13,992 bases of DNA from a bacterium (GTDB taxonomy: Bacteria; Krumholzibacteriota; Krumholzibacteriia; Krumholzibacteriales; WJIX01), in NCBI GenBank assembly GCA_021160845.1, contig JAGHBT010000113.1, positions 1-13,992 on the forward strand, written 5' to 3'. Both the position numbers and the translations under genes were made by a program. Positions 6,648 through 13,992 of this stretch are shown here, piece after piece; position 1 is the stretch's first letter, and every line of letters starts with the position of its first letter. Below the pieces are notes generated by a model. That model saw only the letters and a list, made by a program, of their open reading frames with translations. It was not told where the DNA came from and did not search any database.

Positions 6648-9098
6648 ATGACGCAATTGTTTAATGAAAATCTAAGGATAGTTGAAGCAAAGCTGTCCGC
6701 ACTGCTGGGCGTGGTAAAAGAAACCGGAATGGCGAAGGATATTGAGAGAGAGCTTGTCAGGGGGAGTGATGCTGTACATTACAATCGGTTTAATACCGAG
6801 GATGAATACCTTGATTTTTTCGAAAATATCGTTCGGGTTTCCAGACCGATTCTTCTTGAACGTGATTGGGAAGAGGCGTGGGGTAATCTTTTTTCCCAGC
6901 TTGTTCAATCTATAATGGTTTCTGAGCGCGGCACGGAAATTATTATTTCACGGCTGTTCGGGAAGGAACCTTTGCCAGAAGAAGTCTGTAAGGAGCGCGT
7001 TCTATGTATTAATCCCGGATCTACTTCCACGAAAGTCGCTCTTTACGATGGGGTACGGTTGGTGTTGGAAAAGGAAGTTCATATACCACCGGAGTACAAT
7101 GACAGCGTTGAAGCGCGCACTGAAATGATAGAAAAATGGTTGGAAAAATCCGGCGTTGAGAAGGGTAGCCTTCGGGGGATAGCCTGCCGCGGAGGTTTTG
7201 TAAAGGGGGTTTCCACGGGGACATACCATGTTTGCTCTGAAATGGTAAATGACATACGTGAGCCGGTTATAAATCATGCTTCCAACATGGGGATTCAAAT
7301 AGGCATGAAGCTCCGGGAGGATTTTGGGGACGCCGACGATGCAATTGTTACAATGACTGATCCGGTAGCTTCGGACGAGATGGAAATACTTCCAAGACTT
7401 ACGGGAATCCAGAAGCTCCTTCGAGACGGCAGAGGCGCGCATTATCTAAACCACAGGGCGGTGCATAGGTTGGCCTGTTCAATTCTCGGTATTTCAGAGG
7501 ATGAGATTTCAACGATCAGCGCTCATGTAGGTGGTGGAATTTCTGTGGTGAGGCATGAAGCCGGAAAGATAGTTGATTTGGTTAATGCCTTTTCAGGGGT
7601 GCCAAGTACCAACCGGTGCGGAAATATTCCTTTAGATGTAATGCTCCGCTCAATTGATGAAGGGAAGATGAGTCTTCCGGAACTAAAAAAATATCTCTTT
7701 GGATTGGGAGGAATGCTTGATTTAACCGGAACAAATGATTTTCAAGCCCTTCTCCATTTCAAAGAATCGGGGGCTATCGCCAGACAGCGAGAGAAGATAG
7801 AACTGGTAATTGATTTTATGGCTGGAAATGTAGCGGGAGCGGTAATGAAGCTTGCCGCCGTCGAAAAGAGGATCGAACTAATAATATTAACGGGAGGACT
7901 TTCCAAGAGTAATGAATTCTCAGGAAAGATTAAAGACAGGCTTTTCCCCTATTTCCCGGTTGGAATAATTCCAGGATCCATTGAGCACGAATCGCTTGTA
8001 GCCGGGCACTTAAAAGCCAGATTCATACCTTCAGCGGTAAAGGATTATGTTAAGGAGAGAAACCTTCTTAAAGAAAAGAGGAAAAAGGAGGATATACTTC
8101 TTACTACGGAAATATTCTTGGACCCGCACCTTCGTAAGAAGGAAGATGAACCGGTGACGAGTTTGGATGAAGTCGTTTATATGGCGAGATCTATTGTTGC
8201 CAGGAAAAGGGCACCAATAATCGCGATCGTAGGCGCCGAAAATGAAGATGCTGTAGTGGCGGCGAAACAGGCGAATGAAGAGGGACGGTATCCGATAGCG
8301 AAATTTCTTCTGGTCGGTGATTACTATGAGATCAACAGGATTGCCTGGGAGTATGATATTAAAGTAGATGGTGATAATTATACTATCATCGATTCGGATA
8401 ATCCCGTGGAAAAAGCAGTCTCGTTGTTCGATTCAGGCGAAGTTGATATTCTTATGAAAGGCGGGGTTAAGACAGCGGATATTATGAGTTCGACCCTTAA
8501 GTATTTAAAAGGAAGCGGCAAGATAAAAAAGGGTAATATTTACAGCCATGTTGGAGTTTTTCAGATTCCGACATACCCAAAGCTTCTCTTTGTATCGGAT
8601 GCGGCTCTTATTCCGAATCCAAATCAGAAGATCAAGAAAAAGATACTTAAGAATGCAGTTTCGATAGCGGAAATGCTCAATGTGATTAATCCCCGAGTTG
8701 CCATTATCTCGGCGGTGGAGACAATGAATCCCAGTGTTGAATCATCAATGCTTGCCGGAGAGCTCGCGAAGGAATATTCCGGCAGCACCGACTGCATAGT
8801 TGAAGGTCCCCTTTCGCTGGACATCGCCATGGATCCCCACAGCGCGAAGGAGAAGCATTACAGAGGAAAGATTCAGGGTAATGCTGATATTCTTATAATG
8901 CCCGACATTGAAGCGGGGAATGTTGTATACAAATCGTTGACCGTTTCGTCCGGAGCCTATCTTGCGGGTGCTATAGTGGGAGGGGGTATTCCGATCGTTT
9001 TAACTTCGAGGGGTGATTCTGCCCGCTCCAAGCTTGCATCTATATGTCTTGCTTCCATTGTGGCGCTGAAACAGGAAGATATCTCCAAGGGTGAATAA
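6648..9098 (+). CDS. buk-ptb: butyrate kinase-phosphate butyryltransferase fusion with N-terminal extension
   Basis: This is an 816-residue, three-part protein. Residues 1-115 are helical-looking and match no family I know. Residues about 117-460 are butyrate kinase (ASKHA fold): 'INPGSTSTK' (121-129), Arg181-Gly-Gly, 'HASNMGIQIG' (210-219), 'TDPVASDE' (237-244), 'HVGGGISV' (293-300), Arg323 in the PERSG-like loop and 'LTGGLS' (414-419). Residues 461-505 are a charged linker. Residues about 510-810 are phosphate butyryltransferase: 'DILMKGGVKTAD' (600-611), 'VEGPLSLD' (718-725), 'IEAGNVVYKSL' (754-764) and 'VLTSRGDS' (784-791). Ptb converts acyl-CoA plus phosphate to acyl-phosphate plus CoA; Buk then makes ATP and the free acid, or the pair runs in reverse to activate acids. 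Normally these are two proteins of about 300 and 355 residues, commonly encoded ptb before buk; here the order is reversed. The gene follows the deacetylase after 8 bases. Chain-length preference (butyrate, isobutyrate, isovalerate) cannot be told. Confidence 0.95.
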   Translation: MTQLFNENLRIVEAKLSALLGVVKETGMAKDIERELVRGSDAVHYNRFNTEDEYLDFFENIVRVSRPILLERDWEEAWGNLFSQLVQSIMVSERGTEIIISRLFGKEPLPEEVCKERVLCINPGSTSTKVALYDGVRLVLEKEVHIPPEYNDSVEARTEMIEKWLEKSGVEKGSLRGIACRGGFVKGVSTGTYHVCSEMVNDIREPVINHASNMGIQIGMKLREDFGDADDAIVTMTDPVASDEMEILPRLTGIQKLLRDGRGAHYLNHRAVHRLACSILGISEDEISTISAHVGGGISVVRHEAGKIVDLVNAFSGVPSTNRCGNIPLDVMLRSIDEGKMSLPELKKYLFGLGGMLDLTGTNDFQALLHFKESGAIARQREKIELVIDFMAGNVAGAVMKLAAVEKRIELIILTGGLSKSNEFSGKIKDRLFPYFPVGIIPGSIEHESLVAGHLKARFIPSAVKDYVKERNLLKEKRKKEDILLTTEIFLDPHLRKKEDEPVTSLDEVVYMARSIVARKRAPIIAIVGAENEDAVVAAKQANEEGRYPIAKFLLVGDYYEINRIAWEYDIKVDGDNYTIIDSDNPVEKAVSLFDSGEVDILMKGGVKTADIMSSTLKYLKGSGKIKKGNIYSHVGVFQIPTYPKLLFVSDAALIPNPNQKIKKKILKNAVSIAEMLNVINPRVAIISAVETMNPSVESSMLAGELAKEYSGSTDCIVEGPLSLDIAMDPHSAKEKHYRGKIQGNADILIMPDIEAGNVVYKSLTVSSGAYLAGAIVGGGIPIVLTSRGDSARSKLASICLASIVALKQEDISKGE

Positions 9099-9110
9099 CC
9101 GAATAAGAGT

Positions 9111-10736
9111 TTAGAACAGGTAACGCATATCAACTATCAGCGAGGACAAATTATCGAGAGTAATATCGCTTGCGCTATAGATATCGAAAAAGAGCTTGTT
9201 GCTGTAGTGTAGTGAACATCCAATGGTGATGGTATAGCTTGCGGCAAAATCTGAATTATGTTCTTTGATGTTATATATTTCCTCTCTTTGAACAATGCTT
9301 ACGATACTTGTTGGGATCGCTATCCGATTTGTGGTTTTCCTCCAATGGAAATATGGTTTGAATGCTCCAAAGAGTGTAAAGTATTCAGCAGGCTTGAATT
9401 CAGCGGAGATGGGGAAATATGTTGTTATTTCGTTAGTCTCGGACGATAGGGATATCCGCCCGCTTGAGAATGTTTCAAGTGTGTCGTTCGAAGTTCGCTT
9501 CAGAGAGTTCGATTTGATATTTGGTGTTTGCTCAAAATGCCGACGATCCGCGAAGGACGCAAATGATGTGATTAAGTCGAGTTTTTTGCTGATCGAAAAC
9601 CTTTTCCCGACCTTGCTGAAGAAATTCATTTTGTAAAATGAGCCTTCACCTTTAATAGTTCTCATGAAGGAAGTCTTTGTAGATTTATCTGTATCCCACC
9701 TGTAATTAATGTCGTTAGTAAGCCAGGAAATATCAGAGTTGGAGGTTTCATACCCGCCTCCCGCATAAAGTGTGACGCCGGAGGGGTATCTGTGTCGTCC
9801 TCTAAGCTGGAAATTCCACAAGTCGCCTTCATTTGATTCATTATATTCCTCCAGATCGTAGTGGTACCGATCCAGGTTAAGAGCATCGTTGGTATAATCG
9901 TACTCGCGGTAACTATTAATATCCCAACTCTCATCGGAAAAGAAATTGGAATTTCTTGATATATCGAGCATCAAGTCACTGAAGGAATTTTCTTTTTTTT
10001 CAGAGTGGATACCTAGCTGAAGGTAAATTGAGAAATGCCGCTTTGTAACAGGATAGGCATAATCATTTCTATATTCTTCATCCATAATATAGCCATATTT
10101 TTCATTATTATATATATATCTTTCTTCATAGTTCAAACGTCTATACTGGTCCGTGTAGTAGTATCCGAGAGCGCCTATTCGTACTCCCAGGCTAAGTTTT
10201 CTGCCAAGATTGCGGGCGGCGGCAAGGCTTAAACGCCAGAAATCGCGGCTATCTTTAGAACAATAATTGTAATATTCCGTTGTGTAACGGGATGCATCGT
10301 AGCTCAAGCCTTCATCCATTCTTGAATTGGATGATTCGTCATCAGAAAACCTCCATTCAGAAGAGAAGGCGGTTTTCCAACCCAAAAGAGGAACTCCGTA
10401 TATATCGATCCCATTTGTGTAATCCGGAGAGTTAACATATTGTTCTGATAGGCGGAAACGGTCGTCAAGGTGAAGTAGCCCCATTTTTTTGCTCGCGCCG
10501 TGTCTTATACCGCAATTTATTGTAAGCCGGTCAGCCGATGCCGCGAGAGCGGGGTTTATCATAAGATCTGTATAATAGTCGGGAATGATACCTGAAACCG
10601 TTTCCCCACCAAGGGCCATAATTCTTGCAGAACTTGTGTTCTGAGAGAAAATGGGGCCGGTAGACAAAAATAGAAATAGAAAGCACAGACAAATAATTGA
10701 GGATGCGTAGGATGAAAATTTTAATTTTGCAATCAT
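9111..10736 (-). CDS. putative outer membrane beta-barrel protein, Tyr-rich
   Basis: This is a 541-residue exported protein of unknown function. A signal peptide covers about residues 1-31: lysines, a long hydrophobic core near SIICLCFLFLFLS, then a cleavage-like 'PIFSQ'. The mature start 'ARIMALGGETVSG' followed by 'INPALAAS' matches the small-Gly and NPA pattern at the N-terminus of FadL/PorV/TraF-like barrel proteins. Alternating hydrophobic and polar stretches run through the body, and the chain ends in a barrel-type '...DMRYLF' with terminal Phe, as expected for BAM-assembled proteins. Residues 192-228 hold 12 tyrosines in 37 positions, and Asp, Asn and Ser are common, suggesting long extracellular loops. 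The start is the ATG at 10734-10736 with AAGGGAG at 10742-10748; an in-frame TTG ten codons upstream lacks a better site. The gene converges on Buk-Ptb (12 bases between stops) and diverges from the lipoprotein gene. Confidence 0.78.
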   Translation of the reverse strand: MIAKLKFSSYASSIICLCFLFLFLSTGPIFSQNTSSARIMALGGETVSGIIPDYYTDLMINPALAASADRLTINCGIRHGASKKMGLLHLDDRFRLSEQYVNSPDYTNGIDIYGVPLLGWKTAFSSEWRFSDDESSNSRMDEGLSYDASRYTTEYYNYCSKDSRDFWRLSLAAARNLGRKLSLGVRIGALGYYYTDQYRRLNYEERYIYNNEKYGYIMDEEYRNDYAYPVTKRHFSIYLQLGIHSEKKENSFSDLMLDISRNSNFFSDESWDINSYREYDYTNDALNLDRYHYDLEEYNESNEGDLWNFQLRGRHRYPSGVTLYAGGGYETSNSDISWLTNDINYRWDTDKSTKTSFMRTIKGEGSFYKMNFFSKVGKRFSISKKLDLITSFASFADRRHFEQTPNIKSNSLKRTSNDTLETFSSGRISLSSETNEITTYFPISAEFKPAEYFTLFGAFKPYFHWRKTTNRIAIPTSIVSIVQREEIYNIKEHNSDFAASYTITIGCSLHYSNKLFFDIYSASDITLDNLSSLIVDMRYLF

Positions 10737-10796
10737 GTAATCTCCCTTGAAAATCGCTTTCCGCAAAACCTGACAGTATTCTAAACGGTAACATTT

Positions 10797-10802
10797 ATTA
10801 TA
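10797..10802 (-). promoter_or_regulatory. candidate -10 element for the 541-residue outer membrane protein gene
   Basis: On the minus strand this reads TATAAT, a perfect -10 hexamer, about 60 bases upstream of the ATG at 10736. No good -35 hexamer is seen 16-18 bases further upstream, so the call rests on the -10 and its position. Confidence 0.3.
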
Positions 10803-10882
10803 TCAAGGAAGAATACTAGTAGAAGTTTCCGCATGGTCGCTACAGCGCAGCCAGTTGGAAAAATCGTTTTGTTATTAAGCAC

Positions 10883-11020
10883 TCACTTGAGTAATACCAC
10901 TTTGCGCCGCAGACATTCCTTGCCGGCCTTGAGTACGAAAACCCTTTCAAAAGGGGCATCCGCCGGTTGTAGCACGGTTCTTGCATCAACGCTAAGTGCA
11001 ACTTGGTATAAAAAGAGGAC
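10883..11020 (-). pseudogene. possible relic of a C-terminal FlgD-Ig/T9SS-like sorting tail
   Basis: The minus strand has a 45-codon open frame closed by TGA at 10883-10885 and by an upstream TAA at 11021-11023. Its last residues read 'FVLKAGKECLRRKVVLLK' then stop. This resembles the last strand of FlgD-like Ig and type IX sorting tails (a Tyr/Phe-x-x-Leu-x-Ala-Gly strand, then Thr/Arg-Arg-Lys-hydrophobic-Val-Leu-Leu-Lys at the extreme C-terminus). It has no credible start codon or ribosome binding site, and no upstream domain fits in the remaining 70 bases, so if real it is the stump of a deleted gene. Base composition is a little richer in GC than the flanking spacer. A chance open frame is possible because another frame here is open too. 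Confidence 0.35.
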
Positions 11021-11091
11021 TTAAGTACTAAACGTGTCCCCTAAAACAAACATACCTGCTACAGGATTTGCGTCATTGGGAGAACAACAAA

Positions 11092-13170
11092 ATGCAGGTC
11101 AGGAAAATCAAATCAGTTTTTTTGTTTATTCTAATGGGTGCTCTTTTCGCTAATTGCAGTATTGAAGAGCCGGTTCTTCCGAGTTGGATGGTTCCCCTCA
11201 GCATTCCTATTGCCAGTGATACACTTCTTTTTCAGAATGAAATTGCGAATGGGAATTCGATAATTACGAGTGGCGATACTCTTTGTATTAATATTGAAGG
11301 AAATTTTGATCCTGAAACCATATCAGAAAACGAGCTTACCATTTCAGAGAATGATACAACTATTTCAATCATGCTTGGAACTATTTCGCTGGATTCAATA
11401 AGAACCGAATCCGCCAACTCGATCGAGCTTATTGAAATTTTACCTCTCTTTTCCTTATATGTTGGACAGTCGGTTACAGTGCCTGAGACTACCGTTACTT
11501 CAGATCCAATGATGGTTGGGTCGGACGAATTCAGCGGCGCCATTATAAGGGAGTGTGTTGTTAGGGTATGTGTCTATAATGAAATGCCCTTTGCGATAGG
11601 TCCAAATAGTTATTCGCCCGATGGTATGGAGATAGGAGTTTACGATTCAACTGGAGCGCTTGTAACCGATGTAACAATAAATTATGAGATACCCTCCGGT
11701 GGCTGGGGTTGTGTGGAAAAGTTAATAACCCCCGGTGATTCCTGGGTTCGCGCGCCATTACGGCTTGATTATTCTATTCCTGTCGCGAGAGACACAACAT
11801 TTGATATGACACAGGGGATCCTGGATAATTCAAGTTGCAGGTTGACTGTAACTCTGCTTGATCTGGATATTAAAGAAATAATAGGGAAGATACCGTCTCA
11901 AAATATCACGAGCGATCACAGGCTGCCTATAGGAAACGGCAGCCGGATTATTGAAGGATCGATATCCTCGGGTTTCATCAACATCGATTTTCTGAACCGG
12001 ATACCGATTGGAATTGGTCTGGATATAACAGTGCCGGATTTAAAATCGCCAGAGAATATATCTTATAATGAAAGACTTTTTCTTGCTCAGGAGGATGTGG
12101 CTTCGTTTGGGAAAAACCTTTGCGGTTACAAAATATTAAATTATGAATATCCTGGCATCCCTCTCGATTCTCTGCTTGTTGATATCGGGATCGTAACAGA
12201 GGAAAGTGTGGGTTTTGTACATTTAAAAGATACTGACAGTGTTGCTGTTACAATTCATACGGATAAACTTGAGTTTTCGCGCCTGGAAGGCGACCTTGCA
12301 ATCGATTCACTTGAGATTGGCCCATTTGAGGAAAATGACATAGCGGATTACAAAGGTTTTTCAGGAAGCCTTAATTTTGAGAAAGCCCTGTTGTTGATCG
12401 CGTTTCACAATGATTTGAACATTGAGAATGTTGATCTTAATCTGTTTATAACGGGCTATCACAGGGAAACAGATGGCCGAGTCAGTGATTCTGCCGGTGT
12501 CGCAATAAATGCGCCTATTGCATTTGGAGACAATATTCTTTCGATCTCTGATCAGCGGATAGTTGATTTGCTCAATATATATCCCACTGACATCGTCAGC
12601 ACCGGGGTATTTGTGTATTCAGGCTATTCGGTGGTAGCCGCGGGAGATGGGATCAGCGGCGGGTATTCTCTTTCCACACCCTTTGAGGTAGAAATAAGAG
12701 ATTCAGAGCCGGTTGAATTTGATCCGGACACCCTTTCCGGCGATGATATCGGAGGGATTTTTAGAGACGCGGTGGGAGATAATATCCAGTCCGCTGTTTT
12801 GAAAGCGCGGATTGAAAATCATAGCCCCATAGGCGGAGAGGTGCGATTGTTCATAAGTTGCGATCCTTCCCGTGTGCAACTCTATGATACTAGGGGCTAT
12901 TCTGATAGTAACCTCGAGTTTATCAAAACTATTACTATGGATGCCGCCCCTGTGGATCCATTAAACGGGTTTATTGAAAGCGCGGCTGTCTCCGAGGTTG
13001 AATTTCCCTTAACTTACGATGAACTTTTGATTTTCGCGGATCCCCCCGTGTATACGGGGTTCCAGTTGATTCTGGAAGAAACCGCAGGAACAATAGTTAT
13101 CCGGGGGAGCGATTATATAGAATTCTCCGGCGAAATAGAATTAGAGATTTTGATTCACGGTGAGGAATAA
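11092..13170 (+). CDS. large secreted lipoprotein of unknown function
   Basis: This is a 692-residue probable lipoprotein. The signal peptide runs from MQVRKIK through a hydrophobic core to 'GALFANCS'; Cys22 is the likely lipidated residue. Asn at -1 and Phe at -3 are non-standard for a lipobox, so secretion is surer than lipidation. Ser at +2 would favour the outer membrane. The mature chain is acidic and strand-rich, with repeated Asp/Ser/Gly turns, no transmembrane helix and few cysteines, as in tandem beta-sandwich proteins. A local duplication reads 'SENELTISENDTTIS'. I recognise no catalytic motif. The ATG at 11092 is chosen over an in-frame TTG at 11068 because GGGAG sits nine bases upstream and the signal peptide then starts at residue 1. 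Five bases separate it from the next gene, so the two are very likely one operon and may form a lipoprotein-barrel pair at the cell surface. Confidence 0.82.
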   Translation: MQVRKIKSVFLFILMGALFANCSIEEPVLPSWMVPLSIPIASDTLLFQNEIANGNSIITSGDTLCINIEGNFDPETISENELTISENDTTISIMLGTISLDSIRTESANSIELIEILPLFSLYVGQSVTVPETTVTSDPMMVGSDEFSGAIIRECVVRVCVYNEMPFAIGPNSYSPDGMEIGVYDSTGALVTDVTINYEIPSGGWGCVEKLITPGDSWVRAPLRLDYSIPVARDTTFDMTQGILDNSSCRLTVTLLDLDIKEIIGKIPSQNITSDHRLPIGNGSRIIEGSISSGFINIDFLNRIPIGIGLDITVPDLKSPENISYNERLFLAQEDVASFGKNLCGYKILNYEYPGIPLDSLLVDIGIVTEESVGFVHLKDTDSVAVTIHTDKLEFSRLEGDLAIDSLEIGPFEENDIADYKGFSGSLNFEKALLLIAFHNDLNIENVDLNLFITGYHRETDGRVSDSAGVAINAPIAFGDNILSISDQRIVDLLNIYPTDIVSTGVFVYSGYSVVAAGDGISGGYSLSTPFEVEIRDSEPVEFDPDTLSGDDIGGIFRDAVGDNIQSAVLKARIENHSPIGGEVRLFISCDPSRVQLYDTRGYSDSNLEFIKTITMDAAPVDPLNGFIESAAVSEVEFPLTYDELLIFADPPVYTGFQLILEETAGTIVIRGSDYIEFSGEIELEILIHGEE

Positions 13171-13175
13171 ACGAT

Positions 13176-13992
13176 ATGAACAGGATAGTCAAGCTCGCAA
13201 TAATTCTTGTAATCCTGATTTTGCCGCTATCCCGAGTTGAAGCGCAGAATACGATAGACGGTCGGAGTCTGGCCCTGGCGGGTAGTAATATTGCGACGGC
13301 GGAAGGGCTTGAATACCTGGGTGGCAACCCCGCGACACTCGCCGGGCGAAAAGACTTCGGGTTTGAATTTCTCCTTCTGTCCGCGAGACTCAAACTGAGC
13401 AATAACACTTTTTCACTTGAGCAGTACGATGATTATTTTACGACCGGTGATATGTTAACAGACAGAGATATAGATAATCTTCTCGGGGATCTTGGTGAGG
13501 ATGGGTTGAGGCTTGATGGGTTGGTGGGTGTAAAAGCCCTTTCCTTCTGCGCGCGTTCATTTGGTTTCGGATTGACGGGAGTGGGAAACGGTTATGTAAT
13601 AGTGCCTGAAGAAGCGGTAAAATTCCCATTTTATGGTAATCGGGAAATAAAGGATTTAAGCTTTGAAGACCTTGAGGGAGATAGTTGGGGAGGCGTGGCT
13701 TTAAACTTGGGGTACGCCGGAAAATTTACGCGGGGAAAGGGTAATACATCAAGTTTTTTCTCCGCCGGAATCAATCTAAAATATATATTAGGATTGGCGT
13801 ACGGTGGTTTGATCGACGCGGATGGCGGGTTGCAAACTACCGATGAGTATATACTCGCGGATGGACAGATGAGTTACAGAACGAGTCGTGGTGGCAGGGG
13901 GGTTGCCGCTGATTTGGGTTTTCTCGCGCAATTTGGGACGAGATGGGCTCTTTCTCTTCATTGTAATAACCTGATGGGCAAAATAGGATGGA
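13176..13992 (+). CDS. putative outer membrane protein (DUF5723/TraF-like N-terminus), 3' partial
   Basis: This open frame runs to the right window edge without a stop: 272 complete codons. The start ATG at 13176 lies five bases after the lipoprotein stop, with GAGG at 13162-13165 inside the upstream gene, so translation is likely coupled. A clear signal peptide occupies about residues 1-23 (MNRIVK, hydrophobic IILVILILPL, then RVEAQ). The mature start 'DGRSLALAGSNIATAEG', followed by 'GGNPATLA', is the small-Gly/NPA signature of barrel-like exported proteins such as those filed under DUF5723 or TraF-like families. Later segments alternate strands with glycine (FGFGLTGVGNGYV, GGVALNLGYAGKF, FFSAGINLKYI), as in transmembrane barrels. 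It shares this N-terminal style, but not close sequence, with the divergent 541-residue protein. Exact family and cargo are unknown; the C-terminus lies outside the window. Confidence 0.8.
   Translation, partial: MNRIVKLAIILVILILPLSRVEAQNTIDGRSLALAGSNIATAEGLEYLGGNPATLAGRKDFGFEFLLLSARLKLSNNTFSLEQYDDYFTTGDMLTDRDIDNLLGDLGEDGLRLDGLVGVKALSFCARSFGFGLTGVGNGYVIVPEEAVKFPFYGNREIKDLSFEDLEGDSWGGVALNLGYAGKFTRGKGNTSSFFSAGINLKYILGLAYGGLIDADGGLQTTDEYILADGQMSYRTSRGGRGVAADLGFLAQFGTRWALSLHCNNLMGKIGW

Larger units (their letters stand above)
10737..11091. other. divergent intergenic region between outer-membrane protein genes
   Basis: This 355-base stretch holds the start signals of both divergent surface-protein genes and, in the middle, a possible relic of a sorting tail (10883-11020). 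Other visible items are a small hairpin CCCTT/AAGGG at 10942-10955, an imperfect long-range inverted repeat pairing 10894-10905 with 10998-11009 (10 of 12), and GGGAG (11078-11082) nine bases before the lipoprotein ATG. I found no tRNA or known small RNA. The short plus-strand open frame here is best read as antisense to the relic. Confidence 0.6.

Noticed and set aside
7002..7442. 146-codon minus-strand open frame inside Buk-Ptb
   Set aside because: It is antisense to the kinase motifs, with no start signal and no recognisable protein.
9099..9110. Bidirectional terminator between the convergent Buk-Ptb and outer-membrane genes
   Set aside because: The 12-base gap and the adjoining coding ends show no hairpin with a T-run.
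10861..11009. Possible integron attC site or structured RNA in the spacer
   Set aside because: The long-range inverted repeat is imperfect and the GTTRRRY/RYYYAAC core sites expected at its ends are absent; no integrase or cassette array is present.
10833..11024. 63-codon plus-strand open frame in the 10737-11091 spacer
   Set aside because: It has no ribosome binding site, and the opposite strand of the same bases gives a more protein-like reading.
11232..11543. 103-codon minus-strand open frame inside the lipoprotein gene
   Set aside because: It is a low-complexity Ser/Val-rich mirror of the strand-rich lipoprotein coding sequence.

Overview
The window looks like an ordinary chromosomal stretch from a Gram-negative, probably anaerobic or fermentative bacterium. 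The diderm evidence is seen directly: a signal-peptide protein ending in a beta-barrel-type C-terminal Phe, a large lipoprotein, and a second exported barrel-like protein with an N-terminal 'LALAG...GGNPA' motif. A possible relic of a C-terminal sorting tail ending in RKVVLLK would fit an FCB-related or candidate-phylum bacterium, but that placement is inference. Nothing in the window gives a firm taxon. No rRNA, tRNA, CRISPR array, transposase or integrase was seen.

Layout. (1) 1-2235, plus strand: two consecutive ABC-2 type permeases, the first cut by the window edge, forming the membrane half of an export system whose ATPase must lie to the left. (2) 2262-3197, minus strand: a COG0731-type radical SAM protein with a C-terminal winged-helix-like tail, convergent with the permeases. 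(3) 3198-3518: a divergent intergenic region with a candidate promoter and an inverted repeat. (4) 3519-9098, plus strand: a three-gene acyl-metabolism cluster, made of an acetyl-CoA hydrolase/CoA-transferase fused to a GNAT acetyltransferase, an AcuC/class I HDAC-like deacetylase, and an 816-residue fusion of an unassigned N-terminal domain, butyrate kinase and phosphate butyryltransferase. (5) 9111-10736, minus strand: a Tyr-rich outer-membrane barrel candidate. (6) 10737-11091: a divergent spacer holding the possible relic. (7) 11092-13992, plus strand: a 692-residue lipoprotein followed after 5 bases by a second exported outer-membrane-type protein that runs off the right edge.

The centre is the most interesting part. 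Its three proteins contain enzymes for moving acyl groups between CoA, phosphate and free carboxylate with ATP formation (CoA transferase, Ptb, Buk). They also contain a candidate lysine acyl 'writer' (GNAT) and 'eraser' (HDAC fold). Two of the three are multi-domain fusions. I infer a compact module linking acyl-CoA/acyl-phosphate energy metabolism to reversible protein acylation, comparable in logic to Bacillus acuABC or to the Pat acetyltransferase (acyl-CoA-synthetase-like domain plus GNAT), but built on different enzymes. The enzyme families are clear from motifs. The joint role is a hypothesis.
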